The notes under the pieces were generated by a model, which did not search any database, had not been told where the DNA came from, and worked only from the letters and a program-made list of their open reading frames with translations. Positions 42,501-49,979 of a stretch of 64,000 nt of DNA are shown piece after piece. A program made the position numbers and the translations under genes. The DNA comes from Streptomyces sp. NBC_01465 (lineage in GTDB: Bacteria > Actinomycetota > Actinomycetes > Streptomycetales > Streptomycetaceae), in NCBI RefSeq assembly GCF_036227325.1, contig NZ_CP109467.1, forward strand, positions 682,001 to 746,000, given 5' to 3'. The stretch's first letter is position 1, and each line of letters opens with the position of its first letter.

Positions 42501-42647
42501 CTGCGCACCGGGCGTCTGGAGGAGGCGCAGTCCGCCCTCGAGGAGTGCGCGCTGGCCGTCGGCGCGAGCGGCGATGCGCAGCTCAGGGAGGGGCTGCGGC
42601 GCCTCAACGAGGAGCTGGACGAGGCCCGCGCCGCCGCTGCGCGCTGA
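39537..42647 (+). CDS. BTAD-ATPase-TPR regulator (AfsR/LAL-like)
   Basis: 1036 residues from the ATG at 39537; a GTG two codons earlier is also possible. Order: winged-helix and BTAD domain to about 255 (IQLLGGFRVQRGDGVPVPAT; ALRNLRVTLHAARHALEPEL; GRPRQAIQQYHACREALSEELGV), then AAA ATPase with intact GEPGIGKT at about 314-321 and VLIVLDDLHTADP near 423, then a long TPR-like helical region to the end. Such proteins integrate signals through the TPR half and activate secondary metabolism or exoenzyme genes. It provides the full-length counterpart of the truncated gene at 32662-34479. Targets unknown; the flanking proteases are candidates. Confidence 0.88.
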   Translation: MSASANPHRPGPAPVRIQLLGGFRVQRGDGVPVPATWRRSSAKTLVKLLAVAPGLMLHRERVMDVLWPDTAMDAALRNLRVTLHAARHALEPELAPRAPSSYLLADAEMLRLAPGRVRIDTDEAQEAALAALASGDIPALQSARAALEEELLPEDRYADWAETHRRTLHELHGRLTPALAAGLLAAGQTDEAVRTLRSAVDRSPTDEPLQLLLARTLFDTGRPRQAIQQYHACREALSEELGVRPGAEFEQLHRSALASIAPRRAAVSPAVPAQLPAVIRRPAALPLFGREHPLALLTAHTTATGPAPLVLVRGEPGIGKTRLAAEAARDAADRGASVLWGTSHEAEGHTPYGVFADALDAHLAGCTAAERAVIGTEHPGLAALLPALGAAPAATGSPEEERARLFRAVSGLLTDMAAVRPVLIVLDDLHTADPGSLALLHHLVRTAHPRRWRFIATCRDEALPPGSAWGEMRDTFVGRRMAVEIDLLRLSRADCANLAARAVGGGRTAARGVASRIFELSLGNPLFVLELTTGAYEDLERTAGPRGSGAPDAIAVPDSIRRMVSGRLNRLPENVRRALAALSVAGRGAVSLTEFEPVAATGLHPPLTGPAVVAALDAALQADIVEEREVAVGGRPTAGYAFKHPLVRLACAEQLSTAARRQLHRAFADAVLRVRPEAVDTLAFHLSRADDVRATEYLHRAARRAAALYANDSACDYYEDLVARLDAAGDPSAASARLEWGIVLRHSARYTEAESVLGQALHELTAAGEEAGALRATVSLGETLGRAGRAAEGLAVLSAAPALRESSAGTGEGRASLHLAIASLSFHAGLVTESLAALGTVQKEAAELPEVVRLPLLASMFSTRAACLVVTGQLRESREAAERALSIAEQTGDAALHSSALSVVGELARKDGRPEAARDCARRAVTIARRTGDPSVLAFDQSNLAGAELLLGEHRRATALVETAVRLARSLGRTWCLPYALIILAEVRLRTGRLEEAQSALEECALAVGASGDAQLREGLRRLNEELDEARAAAAR

Positions 42648-42655
42648 CAGACCGG

Positions 42656-43429
42656 TCAGTGGTCCGGCGCACCTCCGAAGTCCCCGTGCCGCCCCGCGCC
42701 TGCCGCGAACCGGGCCGCGCCCTCGCCCGCCTGTTCCAGCGACCGCAGCCCGTGGCGGAGTTCGCCCGCCATCGCCTCCGCCTCGTCGAGGCCGTCCTGT
42801 TCGAGCAGCGACAGCCGGTCGCCGCGCAGACAGGTCTGCGGGAACGCGGCGATCGTGGCGGCGAGCTCCTCGGCGGCCGCCCGTGCGCCACCGTCGGGAA
42901 CCACCCGGTTGGCCAGTCCGATGGCGTACGCCTCCGCCGCGTCCACCGACCGCCCGGTGAGGACGAGGTCCATGGCGCGGCTCGCCCCGATCAGCCGCGG
43001 CAGCCGTACGGTCCCTCCGTCGATCAGCGGTACGCCCCAGCGGCGGCAGAACACCCCGAACACCGCGGACTCCTCGACCACCCGCAGATCGCACCAGAGC
43101 GCAAGCTCCAGACCGCCCGCCACGGCATGGCCCGCGACGGCCGCGACGACCGGCTTCGTCAGCCGCATCCGGGTGGGCCCCATCGGCCCGTCCCCGTCGA
43201 CGGTGACATCGTTGCGGCGCCCGGTGCTCATCGCCTTGAGGTCCGCGCCCGCGCAGAACGTGCCGCCCTCGCCCCAGAGCACCGCCACCGCGGCCTCGGG
43301 GTCGGCCTCGAACTCCCGGAACGCGTCCGCGAGTTGCCGGGCCGTGGGCCCGTCGACCGCGTTGCGCACCTGTGGCCGGGCGAGCACGACCGTGGTGACA
43401 GGACCCCTGCGTTCGATTCGTACGGACAA
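42656..43429 (-). CDS. Enoyl-CoA hydratase/isomerase-family protein
   Basis: 257 residues from a TTG at 43429, with GAGGAAGG upstream; this gives the usual family length. Crotonase features: WGEGGTFCAGADLKAMSTG (oxyanion hole and CoA loop), KPVVAAVAGHAVAGGLELALWCDLR (second oxyanion element) and FCRRWGVPLIDGGTVRLPRLIG. The usual catalytic Glu pair is replaced in part (the ELALWCD segment is typical, the second region has GVPLIDGG), so it may be a hydratase or a non-hydratase member. It is divergent from a SnoaL-like gene with 52 bases between starts, suggesting a joint degradation or synthesis step. Substrate unknown. Confidence 0.87.
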   Translation of the reverse strand: MSVRIERRGPVTTVVLARPQVRNAVDGPTARQLADAFREFEADPEAAVAVLWGEGGTFCAGADLKAMSTGRRNDVTVDGDGPMGPTRMRLTKPVVAAVAGHAVAGGLELALWCDLRVVEESAVFGVFCRRWGVPLIDGGTVRLPRLIGASRAMDLVLTGRSVDAAEAYAIGLANRVVPDGGARAAAEELAATIAAFPQTCLRGDRLSLLEQDGLDEAEAMAGELRHGLRSLEQAGEGAARFAAGAGRHGDFGGAPDH

Positions 43430-43481
43430 TCCCCTGATCCTTCCTCTTGGCCTGACGGCCCTCCTGCCCGACACTGAGCCG

Positions 43482-43970
43482 ATGACGCAGCGCGTGGAAC
43501 TCGCGACCGTGATGGACCGCCTCGACATCGACGAACTGATCACCGGATACGCGGTGGCGGTCGACGACGGCCAATGGGCGGACTACCGCGGCCTGTTCAC
43601 CCCGGCCGGCCGTGCCGACTACCGTACGTCCGGCGGAATCGAAGGGCCCGCGGGGGAGGTCGCCGACTGGCTCGCGGAGATGATGCAGCTCTTCCCCGTA
43701 CGCCAGCACCTGATCGTCAACCGCCGGCTGCACATCCAGGATCTCGGCGGCTACCCCGGCGACCGTGCCGAACTGCAGGCCGACTATGTCAATCCGATGC
43801 GGCTCAGGTCGCCCGACGACGAGGACGACCGGTCGACGGAGCCGAACTTCGAATCCGGCGGACGCTATGCGTTCAGCCTGCTGCGGACCGACCGCGGCTG
43901 GCGGATCCACAAGGTCGTCGTCCACGAGAAGTGGCGGCGTACGACAGGGGCGCTCGCCACGGCCGGCTGA
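43482..43970 (+). CDS. SnoaL/NTF2-like small enzyme
   Basis: 162 residues, ATG at 43482. A cone-shaped alpha+beta barrel of the nuclear transport factor 2 family is suggested by RLDIDELITGYAVAVDDGQWADYRGLFTP at the start, HLIVNRRLHIQDL in the middle and GGRYAFSLLRTDRGWRIHKVVV at the end. Members include polyketide cyclases, ring-hydroxylating dioxygenase small subunits and dehydratases. The gene is divergent from an enoyl-CoA hydratase; together they could act on a cyclic or aromatic acyl substrate, but that is inference. Followed by a hairpin before lnt. Confidence 0.8.
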   Translation: MTQRVELATVMDRLDIDELITGYAVAVDDGQWADYRGLFTPAGRADYRTSGGIEGPAGEVADWLAEMMQLFPVRQHLIVNRRLHIQDLGGYPGDRAELQADYVNPMRLRSPDDEDDRSTEPNFESGGRYAFSLLRTDRGWRIHKVVVHEKWRRTTGALATAG

Positions 43971-44008
43971 CGCGCCCGGGGGAACAACCCGCTGTCCATG
44001 ATCGCTCC

Positions 44009-44031
44009 GCTCCCCCACACTGAGGGGGAGC
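44009..44031 (+). terminator. Hairpin between SnoaL-like gene and lnt
   Basis: GCTCCCCC (44009-44016) pairs with GGGGGAGC (44024-44031) across a seven-base loop, 39 bases after the SnoaL-like stop and 21 bases before the lnt start. It lacks a T-run. It could terminate the first gene or affect lnt translation, since it lies close to the ribosome site. Confidence 0.4.
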
Positions 44032-44052
44032 ACACAGAGCGGGAGGCGCGGC

Positions 44053-45603
44053 ATGCAGAGGTTCCTGGTCTCGACCTGGTGGCGCGGCGCGGTCGCGCTG
44101 CTGGCCGGGGCGCTGCCCGCACTCGCGTTCCCCGCGCCGTCGCTGTGGTGGTTCGCCTACGTCGCCCTCGTCCCGTGGATGCTGCTGATCCGCTCGGCGC
44201 CCACCGCGCGGAGGGCGGCGCTGGACGGCTGGCTCGGCGGCACCGGCTTCATGATCGCCGTACACCACTGGCTGATGCCGAGCCTCACCGTCTTCATCGT
44301 GGTGCTCGCGGCCCTGCTCGGTCTGTTGTGGGCGCCCTGGGGCTGGCTGGTGCGGCACATGCTGGGTGGCGCTCCCGCCCCGGGCCGGGTCGCCGCGGCA
44401 CTCCTCGTCGTCCCCTCCGGCTGGCTGATGGCGGAACTCGTCAGGTCCTGGCAGGGCTTGGGCGGGCCGTGGGGGATGCTCGGCTCCAGCCAGTGGGAGG
44501 TCGGCCCGGCGCTGCGGCTGGCGTCGGTCGGCGGGGTGTGGCTGGTGAGTCTGCTGGTGGTGGCGGTGAACACGGGGGTGCTCGCGCTGCTGGTCGCGGA
44601 GTCGGCCCGTACGGCGGCAGCTGCCGGAATCGTGGGGTGCGCGCTGGTCACCACGGCTGTCGCGGTCTGGGCGCCGAGGCCCCAGGAGAGCGGCCGGACG
44701 CGGATCGCGGTGGTCCAGCCGGGCGAAGTCGCCACGCCCCAGGCAAGGTTCGCGCGCGAGGAGGCGCTCACGCGCACGCTCGCCGGGCAGGACGTGGACC
44801 TGGTGGTGTGGGGCGAGAGCAGCGTCGGCGAGGACCTGGCGGCCCGGCCCGATCTGGCCGCCCGTATCGCCTCGCTCTCCCGGCTGGTCGGCGCGGACAT
44901 CCTGGTCAACGTGGACGCCCGGCGCTCCGACAAGCCCGGCATCTTCAAGAGCTCGGTGCTGGTCGGCCCGGCCGGACCGACGGGCGACCGCTACGACAAG
45001 ATGCGGCTGGTCCCCTTCGGCGAGTACATCCCGGCCCGTTCCCTGCTCGGCTGGGCGACCTCGGTCGGCAAGGCCGCAGGCGAGGACCGGCAGCGCGGCA
45101 CGCGCCAGGTGGTCATGACGCTTCCCGGCGGGCTGCGTCTCGGTCCGCTGGTCTGCTTCGAGTCGGCGTTCCCCGACATGACCCGGCAGCTGACGAAGGA
45201 CGGCGCGCAGCTGCTGATCGCGCAGTCGGCGACCTCGTCGTTCCAGCACAGCTGGGCACCCGAGCAGCACGCCTCGCTGTCCGCGCTGCGGGCGGCCGAG
45301 ACGGGCCGGCCCATGGTGCACGCGACGCTGACCGGGGTGAGTGCGGTGTACGGGCCCGACGGCCGCAAGGCGGGTCCTTGGCTCGGCACGGAGCGCGACA
45401 CCGCGGCGGTCTACGGCATTCCCCTCGCCCACGGCACGACGCTCTACGTCCGCTTCGGCGACTGGGCGGTGCACGGGGCGGTGGCGGTGATCGCACTGTT
45501 CTGCGCGCTCACCGCCGTGCGGACCTTCAGGCGGCCTGCTCCAGAGCCCGCAGCACCACTTGCTCGCACAGCTCGTGAGTCAGCAGCGCGTCCTGGGCAC
45601 TGA
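44053..45603 (+). CDS. lnt: Apolipoprotein N-acyltransferase
   Basis: 516 residues, ATG at 44053. Six or more N-terminal membrane helices (FLVSTWWRGAVALLAGALP onward) are followed by a nitrilase-fold domain. Its catalytic triad is complete: VVWGESSVGE (Glu near 254), RYDKMRLVPFGEYIP (Lys near 316) and PLVCFESAFPD (Cys near 368). Lnt adds the third acyl chain to the N-terminal cysteine of lipoproteins in the membrane. Streptomycetes usually carry two copies. Its 3' end overlaps the convergent oxidoreductase gene by 77 bases. A putative lipoprotein gene lies nearby at 46608-47054. Confidence 0.92.
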   Translation: MQRFLVSTWWRGAVALLAGALPALAFPAPSLWWFAYVALVPWMLLIRSAPTARRAALDGWLGGTGFMIAVHHWLMPSLTVFIVVLAALLGLLWAPWGWLVRHMLGGAPAPGRVAAALLVVPSGWLMAELVRSWQGLGGPWGMLGSSQWEVGPALRLASVGGVWLVSLLVVAVNTGVLALLVAESARTAAAAGIVGCALVTTAVAVWAPRPQESGRTRIAVVQPGEVATPQARFAREEALTRTLAGQDVDLVVWGESSVGEDLAARPDLAARIASLSRLVGADILVNVDARRSDKPGIFKSSVLVGPAGPTGDRYDKMRLVPFGEYIPARSLLGWATSVGKAAGEDRQRGTRQVVMTLPGGLRLGPLVCFESAFPDMTRQLTKDGAQLLIAQSATSSFQHSWAPEQHASLSALRAAETGRPMVHATLTGVSAVYGPDGRKAGPWLGTERDTAAVYGIPLAHGTTLYVRFGDWAVHGAVAVIALFCALTAVRTFRRPAPEPAAPLARTARESAARPGH

Positions 45604-46432
45604 GCACCTTCCCCGCCCGTACGGCTTCGAGGAACGACAGCACGCTCTGCTCGATCCCGCGCTGGCGCGCCACCGGCACCCAGTCGCCGCGCCGGCGGAC
45701 GGTCGGCTGGCCCTTGTGGTCCACGATCTCCGCGAGGTTGACGACCTGACGCTTGGTGTCCTGACCGGAGACCTCGAGGATCTCCTCGGTGGAGCCGCTC
45801 ATCCGGTTCATGGTGCCGATCGCGGTGAAGCCGTCGCCGGAGAGCTGGAGCACCACGTGGTGCATCAGGCCCTCGAGGATCCGGGCCCGTACGTCGATGT
45901 GCTCGAACGGCCCCGGGAGCAGGAAGCGCAGCGTGTCCACGACGTGGATGAAGTCGTCGAGCACGAGGGTGCGCGGGTCCTCGGGAAGGCCGACGCGGTT
46001 CTTCTGCATCAGGATCAGCTCGCGCGGGTGCTCGATGCACTGCGCGTAGCCGGGTGCGAGGCGGCGGTTGAAGCCGACGGCCAGGCTGGTGGAGCGCTCG
46101 TCGGCGAGAGTGACCAGCTGCTGGGAGGCGGCCAGGTCGTACGCGAGCGGCTTGTCGACGTACGTGGGCACGCCCGCCTCGATCAGCCGCGTGACGATCT
46201 CGGGGTGCACGGCGGTCGGCGCGTGCACGAACGCGGCGTCGAGCCCCTGCGCCAGCAGCGAGTCGAGGTCGGTGTGGCACTGGGACGCCGGGATCTGGTG
46301 GGTGTCGGCGACCTTGGCGAGGGTGGCCGGAGTGCGGGTCTGCAGATGCAGCTCGACCCCGGGCAGCGTGGTCAGTACGGGCAGGTAGGCCTTCTGCGCG
46401 ATGTCGCCGAGCCCAATGCAGCCGACCTTCAC
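45527..46432 (-). CDS. Gfo/Idh/MocA-family oxidoreductase
   Basis: 301 residues from a GTG at 46432, with GAGGGAGG upstream. The Rossmann NAD(P)-binding domain is clear (VKVGCIGLGDIAQKAYLPVL; the G-x-G-x-x-A loop), followed by FVHAPTAVHPEIV and VPTYVDKPLAYDL with the conserved Lys-Pro of the EKP/DKP motif. The C-terminal alpha/beta domain has DDFIHVVDTLRFLLPG, where Asp/His match the catalytic D-x-x-x-H. Such enzymes oxidise hydroxyls of sugars or inositols or reduce ketones. It overlaps lnt in the convergent direction. Substrate unknown. Confidence 0.88.
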   Translation of the reverse strand: MKVGCIGLGDIAQKAYLPVLTTLPGVELHLQTRTPATLAKVADTHQIPASQCHTDLDSLLAQGLDAAFVHAPTAVHPEIVTRLIEAGVPTYVDKPLAYDLAASQQLVTLADERSTSLAVGFNRRLAPGYAQCIEHPRELILMQKNRVGLPEDPRTLVLDDFIHVVDTLRFLLPGPFEHIDVRARILEGLMHHVVLQLSGDGFTAIGTMNRMSGSTEEILEVSGQDTKRQVVNLAEIVDHKGQPTVRRRGDWVPVARQRGIEQSVLSFLEAVRAGKVLSAQDALLTHELCEQVVLRALEQAA

Positions 46433-46607
46433 GGGGGCCTCCCTCAATGCGGTGTTTCGTCCTGGTGTCGTGCCTGGGCAGCATACGTGGGCCGGGCCCG
46501 CTGCCGGTCAGCGGCGGAGGTGAAGGCGCTGGGCCCTCTTCACCCGTGCGGGCCAACCTTTTCCACCGGGCTCCCCAACCGACCGCGCAGGCAGCAGAGT
46601 TGCGTGG

Positions 46608-47054
46608 GTGCACCAGAAGAAGATCACCGCAACGCTCCTGGCCGGACTGGCCGTCTCGGCCGCCTCCGGCTGCATGGCCGTCTCGGCCTCGCCCGTACCC
46701 ACACCGTCCGCGCAGTCGGCGCCGTCCCGGCCCGCTCCGTACGTGGAACCGCAGATCGTGCAGGCTCCTGCGATCGAGGCACTGGAGGCGGCCGGGCCTG
46801 CCGAGACCGCGGACCCCGCCCGGACGGCCCGTACGAACCCCTCGACCCCCGCAGCACCAGAGGCCCGGCGCCCCGAGCGGTCCGCCGCACCCCGGTCCCG
46901 GCCCGTCGTGCAGCGCCACAAGACTCCCGCGCCGCGCGTCGACCCGGCCGCCCCCGCCGCCTCGTCCGACATCTGCGCGCTCGGCCAGGGCTACGGCGGC
47001 TGGCAGCCCGACAGCCCCGAGGCGCGCATCTGCCGTCAGACGTACGGCAATTGA
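46608..47054 (+). CDS. Putative secreted lipoprotein, Pro/Ala-rich
   Basis: 148 residues from a GTG at 46608. The N-terminus has a basic start (MHQKK), a hydrophobic stretch (ITATLLAGLAVSA) and ASGC, a plausible lipobox with Cys at residue 22. The middle is a Pro/Ala/Arg-rich spacer of low complexity. The C-terminus (SSDICALGQGYGGWQPDSPE and ICRQTYG) has a conserved-looking Gly/Trp motif with two cysteines. I do not recognise the family, but similar short tail motifs occur in small actinobacterial secreted proteins. No strong ribosome site precedes the start, so the exact start is uncertain. Confidence 0.55.
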   Translation: MHQKKITATLLAGLAVSAASGCMAVSASPVPTPSAQSAPSRPAPYVEPQIVQAPAIEALEAAGPAETADPARTARTNPSTPAAPEARRPERSAAPRSRPVVQRHKTPAPRVDPAAPAASSDICALGQGYGGWQPDSPEARICRQTYGN

Positions 47055-47072
47055 CCGGCCCCCGACCGGTCA
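47052..47072. terminator. Hairpin shared by two convergent stops
   Basis: TGACCGG (47052-47058) and CCGGTCA (47066-47072) with a seven-base loop include the stop codons of both the lipoprotein gene (plus) and the TPR gene (minus). The 7-base stem is modest and there is no T-run, so termination is possible but unproven. Confidence 0.35.
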
Positions 47073-47546
47073 GCTCTCCCCCAGCCGCCACTCCAGTCGG
47101 TCGATCGCCGCGCGGACCCCGTCCCCGTACCCGTCGTCGGCGAGCGCGTCCGACGCGGACCGTGCGCGGGCCAGATGGCTCCGCGCGGCGTCGCGACGCT
47201 CCAGCTTCAGATAGTCGGCGGCCAGGTTGAGATGCAGGGACGGGTAGAAGCCCCGGACCGCGAGTCCGGCGTGGTGCTGGTCGACCCGCCGGTCGTCCAG
47301 ACCGTCGGCCGCGGACAACGCCCGCAGATCCCAGAGCAGTTCGTCCTCGGGGTCGTCCTGGGTGTCCGCCATGTAGTGGGCGAGGGTGCAGCGGTGCAGC
47401 GCGTCGCCGTGCTCGCCGATCTCCGCCCACAGGGCGCCGAAGCGATTGCGCGCCTCTTCCCGGTCACCGCCGTGGAGCAGCATCATCACCTGCCCGATCC
47501 TGGTCATGACAGCGTCCCCCGACGCCTCCTGCCGCTGCTCCGTCAC
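47070..47546 (-). CDS. Tetratricopeptide-like small protein
   Basis: 158 residues, start at 47546 (MTEQRQEASGD). The sequence is wholly helical with TPR-type spacing: LLHGGDREEARNRFGALWAEI, GDALHRCTLAHYMADTQDDPEDELLWD, and GFYPSLHLNLAADYLKLERRDAARSHL. Proteins of this size and pattern occur in many streptomycetes as free-standing TPR proteins. A protein-interaction role is expected; no partner is evident. It lies upstream of nothing on its strand except after a 62-base gap from ung, so it may be cotranscribed downstream of ung. Confidence 0.7.
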   Translation of the reverse strand: MTEQRQEASGDAVMTRIGQVMMLLHGGDREEARNRFGALWAEIGEHGDALHRCTLAHYMADTQDDPEDELLWDLRALSAADGLDDRRVDQHHAGLAVRGFYPSLHLNLAADYLKLERRDAARSHLARARSASDALADDGYGDGVRAAIDRLEWRLGES

Positions 47547-47608
47547 TGCCGACTCCTTCTCGTCCGTACCGTGCTGCAGACGCTAGCCGCCGCCACTGAC
47601 AATCCGGC

Positions 47609-48292
47609 TCAGCCCAGGTCGGGAATCCGCCAGTCGATCGCCTCGTGGCCCTGCGCCGCGACCCCTTCGTTGATCTGCGTGAAGGGCTGCGAACCGAAGA
47701 ACTTCTTCGCGGAGAGCGGGGAGGGGTGCGCCCCCTTCACCACGATGTGCCGCTCCTCGTCGATCAGCGGCAGCTTCTTCTGGGCGTAGTTCCCCCAGAG
47801 GACGAAGACCACCGGGTCGGGGCGCGCGTCGACCGCGCGGATCACCGCGTCGGTGAACTTCTCCCAGCCCTTGCCCTTGTGGGAGTTGGCCTCGGACGCC
47901 CTCACCGTCAGTACGGCGTTGAGGAGCAGCACACCCTGCTCGGCCCACGGCATCAGGTAGCCGTTGTCCGGCACGGGGTGTCCGAGCTCCTCCTTCATCT
48001 CCTTGTAGATGTTCCGCAGGGAGGGCGGGGTCTTCACCCCGGGCCGCACCGAGAAGCAGAGCCCGTGCCCCTGCCCCTCGCCGTGGTACGGGTCCTGGCC
48101 GAGGACGAGCACCTTCACCCGGTCGTACGGCGTGGCGTCCAGCGCGGCGAAGACCTCCTCGCGCGGCGGGTAGACCGGCCCCTTGGCCCGCTCGTCCTCG
48201 ACGAACTCGGTCAGCTCCTTGAAGTACGGCTTCTGCAGCTCGTCCCCGAGGACGCCGCGCCAGGACTCGGGCAGCAGTGCGGTGTCGGTCAC
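47609..48292 (-). CDS. ung: Uracil-DNA glycosylase
   Basis: 227 residues, start at 48292. Family 1 motifs are intact: VLGQDPYHGEGQGHGL (catalytic Asp67 and uracil-binding His70) and GAHPSPLSA near the end (His of the leucine-loop region), with VLLLNAVLTVRA providing the Asn that reads uracil. It removes uracil from DNA after cytosine deamination or dUTP incorporation. The family match is unambiguous. Nearby genes are unrelated in function. Typical for G+C-rich actinobacteria, which need strong repair of cytosine deamination. Confidence 0.96.
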   Translation of the reverse strand: MTDTALLPESWRGVLGDELQKPYFKELTEFVEDERAKGPVYPPREEVFAALDATPYDRVKVLVLGQDPYHGEGQGHGLCFSVRPGVKTPPSLRNIYKEMKEELGHPVPDNGYLMPWAEQGVLLLNAVLTVRASEANSHKGKGWEKFTDAVIRAVDARPDPVVFVLWGNYAQKKLPLIDEERHIVVKGAHPSPLSAKKFFGSQPFTQINEGVAAQGHEAIDWRIPDLG

Positions 48293-48354
48293 GTCAACAA
48301 CCTCCGGTATTCGTTCCGTTCTCGAAGACAGAACTTACCCGCGACCACTGACAA

Positions 48355-48385
48355 CGGCCCCGGGCGATCGGATCGCCCGGGGCCG
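48355..48385 (-). terminator. Hairpin terminator after the SDR/fabG operon
   Basis: Arms CGGCCCCGGGCGATC (48355-48369) and GATCGCCCGGGGCCG (48371-48385) form a 15-base stem (the apex opens to a small loop), starting 19 bases after the stop of the SDR gene at 48404 on the minus strand. Confidence 0.75.
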
Positions 48386-48403
48386 TGCACGGAAAACGAC
48401 CGG

Positions 48404-49162
48404 TCAGTGCACACCGGCGTTCAGGAAGATGCCGCCGTCGACGACCAGCGTCTGCCCGGTGACCCAGTCCGACTGCTCGGACGTCAGGAACGCGGCCGCG
48501 CCCCCGATGTCCGCCGGCACACCGAGCCGCCCCAGCGGGTAGGCAGCGGCGGCCTCCGCCTCGCGGCCCTCGTACAGCGCCTGGGCGAACTTGGTCTTCA
48601 CCACGGCCGGCGCGATGGCGTTGACCCGCACCACCGGCGCGAACTCGTGCGCCAGCTGGACGGTCAGGTTGACCATCGCCGCCTTGCTCATGCCGTACGC
48701 ACCGATGAACGGCGACGGCGAGAGCCCGGCGACCGAGGCGATGTTGACGATCGCCCCGCCGTTCTCCTTCTGCCACGCCTTCCACGTCTGCTGCGCGAAA
48801 CCGAGCGCCGAGATGACGTTCGTCTCGAACACCTTGCGCGCGACGTTCAGGTCGAGCTCGGCCATCGGCCCGAACACCGGGTTCGTACCGGCGTTGTTGA
48901 CCAGGAAGTCGACGCGCCCGAACGCCTCCATGGTGCGCTCCACCGCGACCGCCTGGTGCTCGACGTCGTGGGCCTTGCCCGCGACACCGATCACCCGGTC
49001 GGCGCCGAGCTTGTCGACGGCCTCCTTGAGGGCGTCCTCGTTGCGTCCGGTGATGCAGACGCGGTCGCCGCGCGCGACGAGCGCCTCGGCGATCCCGTAG
49101 CCGATCCCACGGCTCGCGCCCGTGATCAGCGCGACTTTTCCACTGTCCTGTACGTCAGTCAT
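48404..49162 (-). CDS. Short-chain dehydrogenase/reductase
   Basis: 252 residues, ATG at 49162. Classical SDR: GKVALITGASRGIGYGIAEAL (T-G-x-x-x-G-I-G cofactor loop), VDFLVNNAGTN (NNAG), IVNIASVAGLSPSPFIGAYGMSKAAM (Ser, Tyr-x-x-x-Lys catalytic) and a C-terminal GQTLVVDGG. It reduces or oxidises a ketone/alcohol with NAD(P)H. It lies 17 bases downstream of a FabG-like gene on the same strand under one promoter and is followed by a terminator, so the two form an operon. The pair suggests fatty-acid or polyketide-like oxidation/reduction; substrate unknown. Confidence 0.9.
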   Translation of the reverse strand: MTDVQDSGKVALITGASRGIGYGIAEALVARGDRVCITGRNEDALKEAVDKLGADRVIGVAGKAHDVEHQAVAVERTMEAFGRVDFLVNNAGTNPVFGPMAELDLNVARKVFETNVISALGFAQQTWKAWQKENGGAIVNIASVAGLSPSPFIGAYGMSKAAMVNLTVQLAHEFAPVVRVNAIAPAVVKTKFAQALYEGREAEAAAAYPLGRLGVPADIGGAAAFLTSEQSDWVTGQTLVVDGGIFLNAGVH

Positions 49163-49179
49163 GTCGGCCCTCTCCCGGT

Positions 49180-49941
49180 TCAGTTGAGCGGTCCGCCGGC
49201 GACATACATGACCTGGCCCGAGACGAAGCCCGCGTCCTCGCCCGTGAAGAAGGCGATGGCGTTGGCGATGTCCGCCGGGAAGCCGACGCGCTGGACCGGG
49301 ATCTGGGTGGCGGCCGCGGCCTGGAACTCCTCGAAGCCCATGCCGACGCGGGCCGCGGTCTGCGCGGTCATCTCGGTGACGATGAAGCCGGGGGCGACGG
49401 CGTTGGCGGTGATGCCGAACTTGCCGAGCTCCTTGGCGAGGGTCTTGGTGAAGCCCTGCAGACCCGCCTTGACGGCCGAGTAGTTGGCCTGGCCGCGGTT
49501 GCCCAGCGCGGAGGACGAGGAGAGCGAGACGATCCGGCCGAACTTGGCGTCCACCATGTGCTTCTGGACGGCCTTGGCCATCAGGAACGCGCCCTTGAGG
49601 TGCACGTTCATCACGATGTCCCAGTCGGACTCGCTCATCTTGAAGAGGAGGTTGTCGCGGAGCACACCGGCGTTGTTGACGAGAATCGTCGGGGCGCCGA
49701 GCTCGGCGGCGACGCGCGCCACGGCGGCCTCCACCTGGGCGCTGTCGGAGACGTCGCAGCCGACGGCGAGGGCCCTGCCGCCGGCCGCGGTGATCTGCTC
49801 GACCGTGTCCTTGCAGGCCGCCTCGTCGAGGTCGAGTACGGCTACGGCACGGCCCTCGGCCGCCAGTCGTACGGCGGTCGCGGCGCCAATGCCCCGCGCC
49901 GCCCCGGTCACGATGGCAACGCGCTGCTCGGTGGTGGACAT
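49180..49941 (-). CDS. fabG: FabG-like 3-oxoacyl reductase (SDR)
   Basis: 253 residues from the ATG at 49941; the frame extends nine codons upstream across the operator. SDR motifs: VAIVTGAARGIGAATAVRLA, ILVNNAGVLRDNLLFKM, RIVSLSSSSALGNRGQANYS with AVKAG (Tyr-Ser-x-x-Lys) and VSGQVMYVAGGPL at the end. The AALGNRGQANYSA loop and DNLLFKM are typical of FabG-like reductases and of the acyl-CoA operons regulated by TetR repressors. It is the first gene of a two-gene operon with a clear promoter and palindromic operator at 49980-50041. The name fabG is by family; a housekeeping copy is expected elsewhere. Confidence 0.88.
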   Translation of the reverse strand: MSTTEQRVAIVTGAARGIGAATAVRLAAEGRAVAVLDLDEAACKDTVEQITAAGGRALAVGCDVSDSAQVEAAVARVAAELGAPTILVNNAGVLRDNLLFKMSESDWDIVMNVHLKGAFLMAKAVQKHMVDAKFGRIVSLSSSSALGNRGQANYSAVKAGLQGFTKTLAKELGKFGITANAVAPGFIVTEMTAQTAARVGMGFEEFQAAAATQIPVQRVGFPADIANAIAFFTGEDAGFVSGQVMYVAGGPLN

Positions 49942-49979
49942 CCTGTGGTCTCCTCGCCCTCGGATCACGGCTCTCGATC

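Noticed and set aside
39431..42647. Several 400-700-codon frames overlapping the BTAD-ATPase-TPR gene on both strands
   Set aside because: Only the frame 39537-42647 has domain motifs; the others are Arg/Pro-rich shadows.
46508..46972. 154-codon minus-strand frame opposite the putative lipoprotein
   Set aside because: No motif or ribosome site; composition is that of a shadow of the Pro/Ala-rich plus-strand gene.
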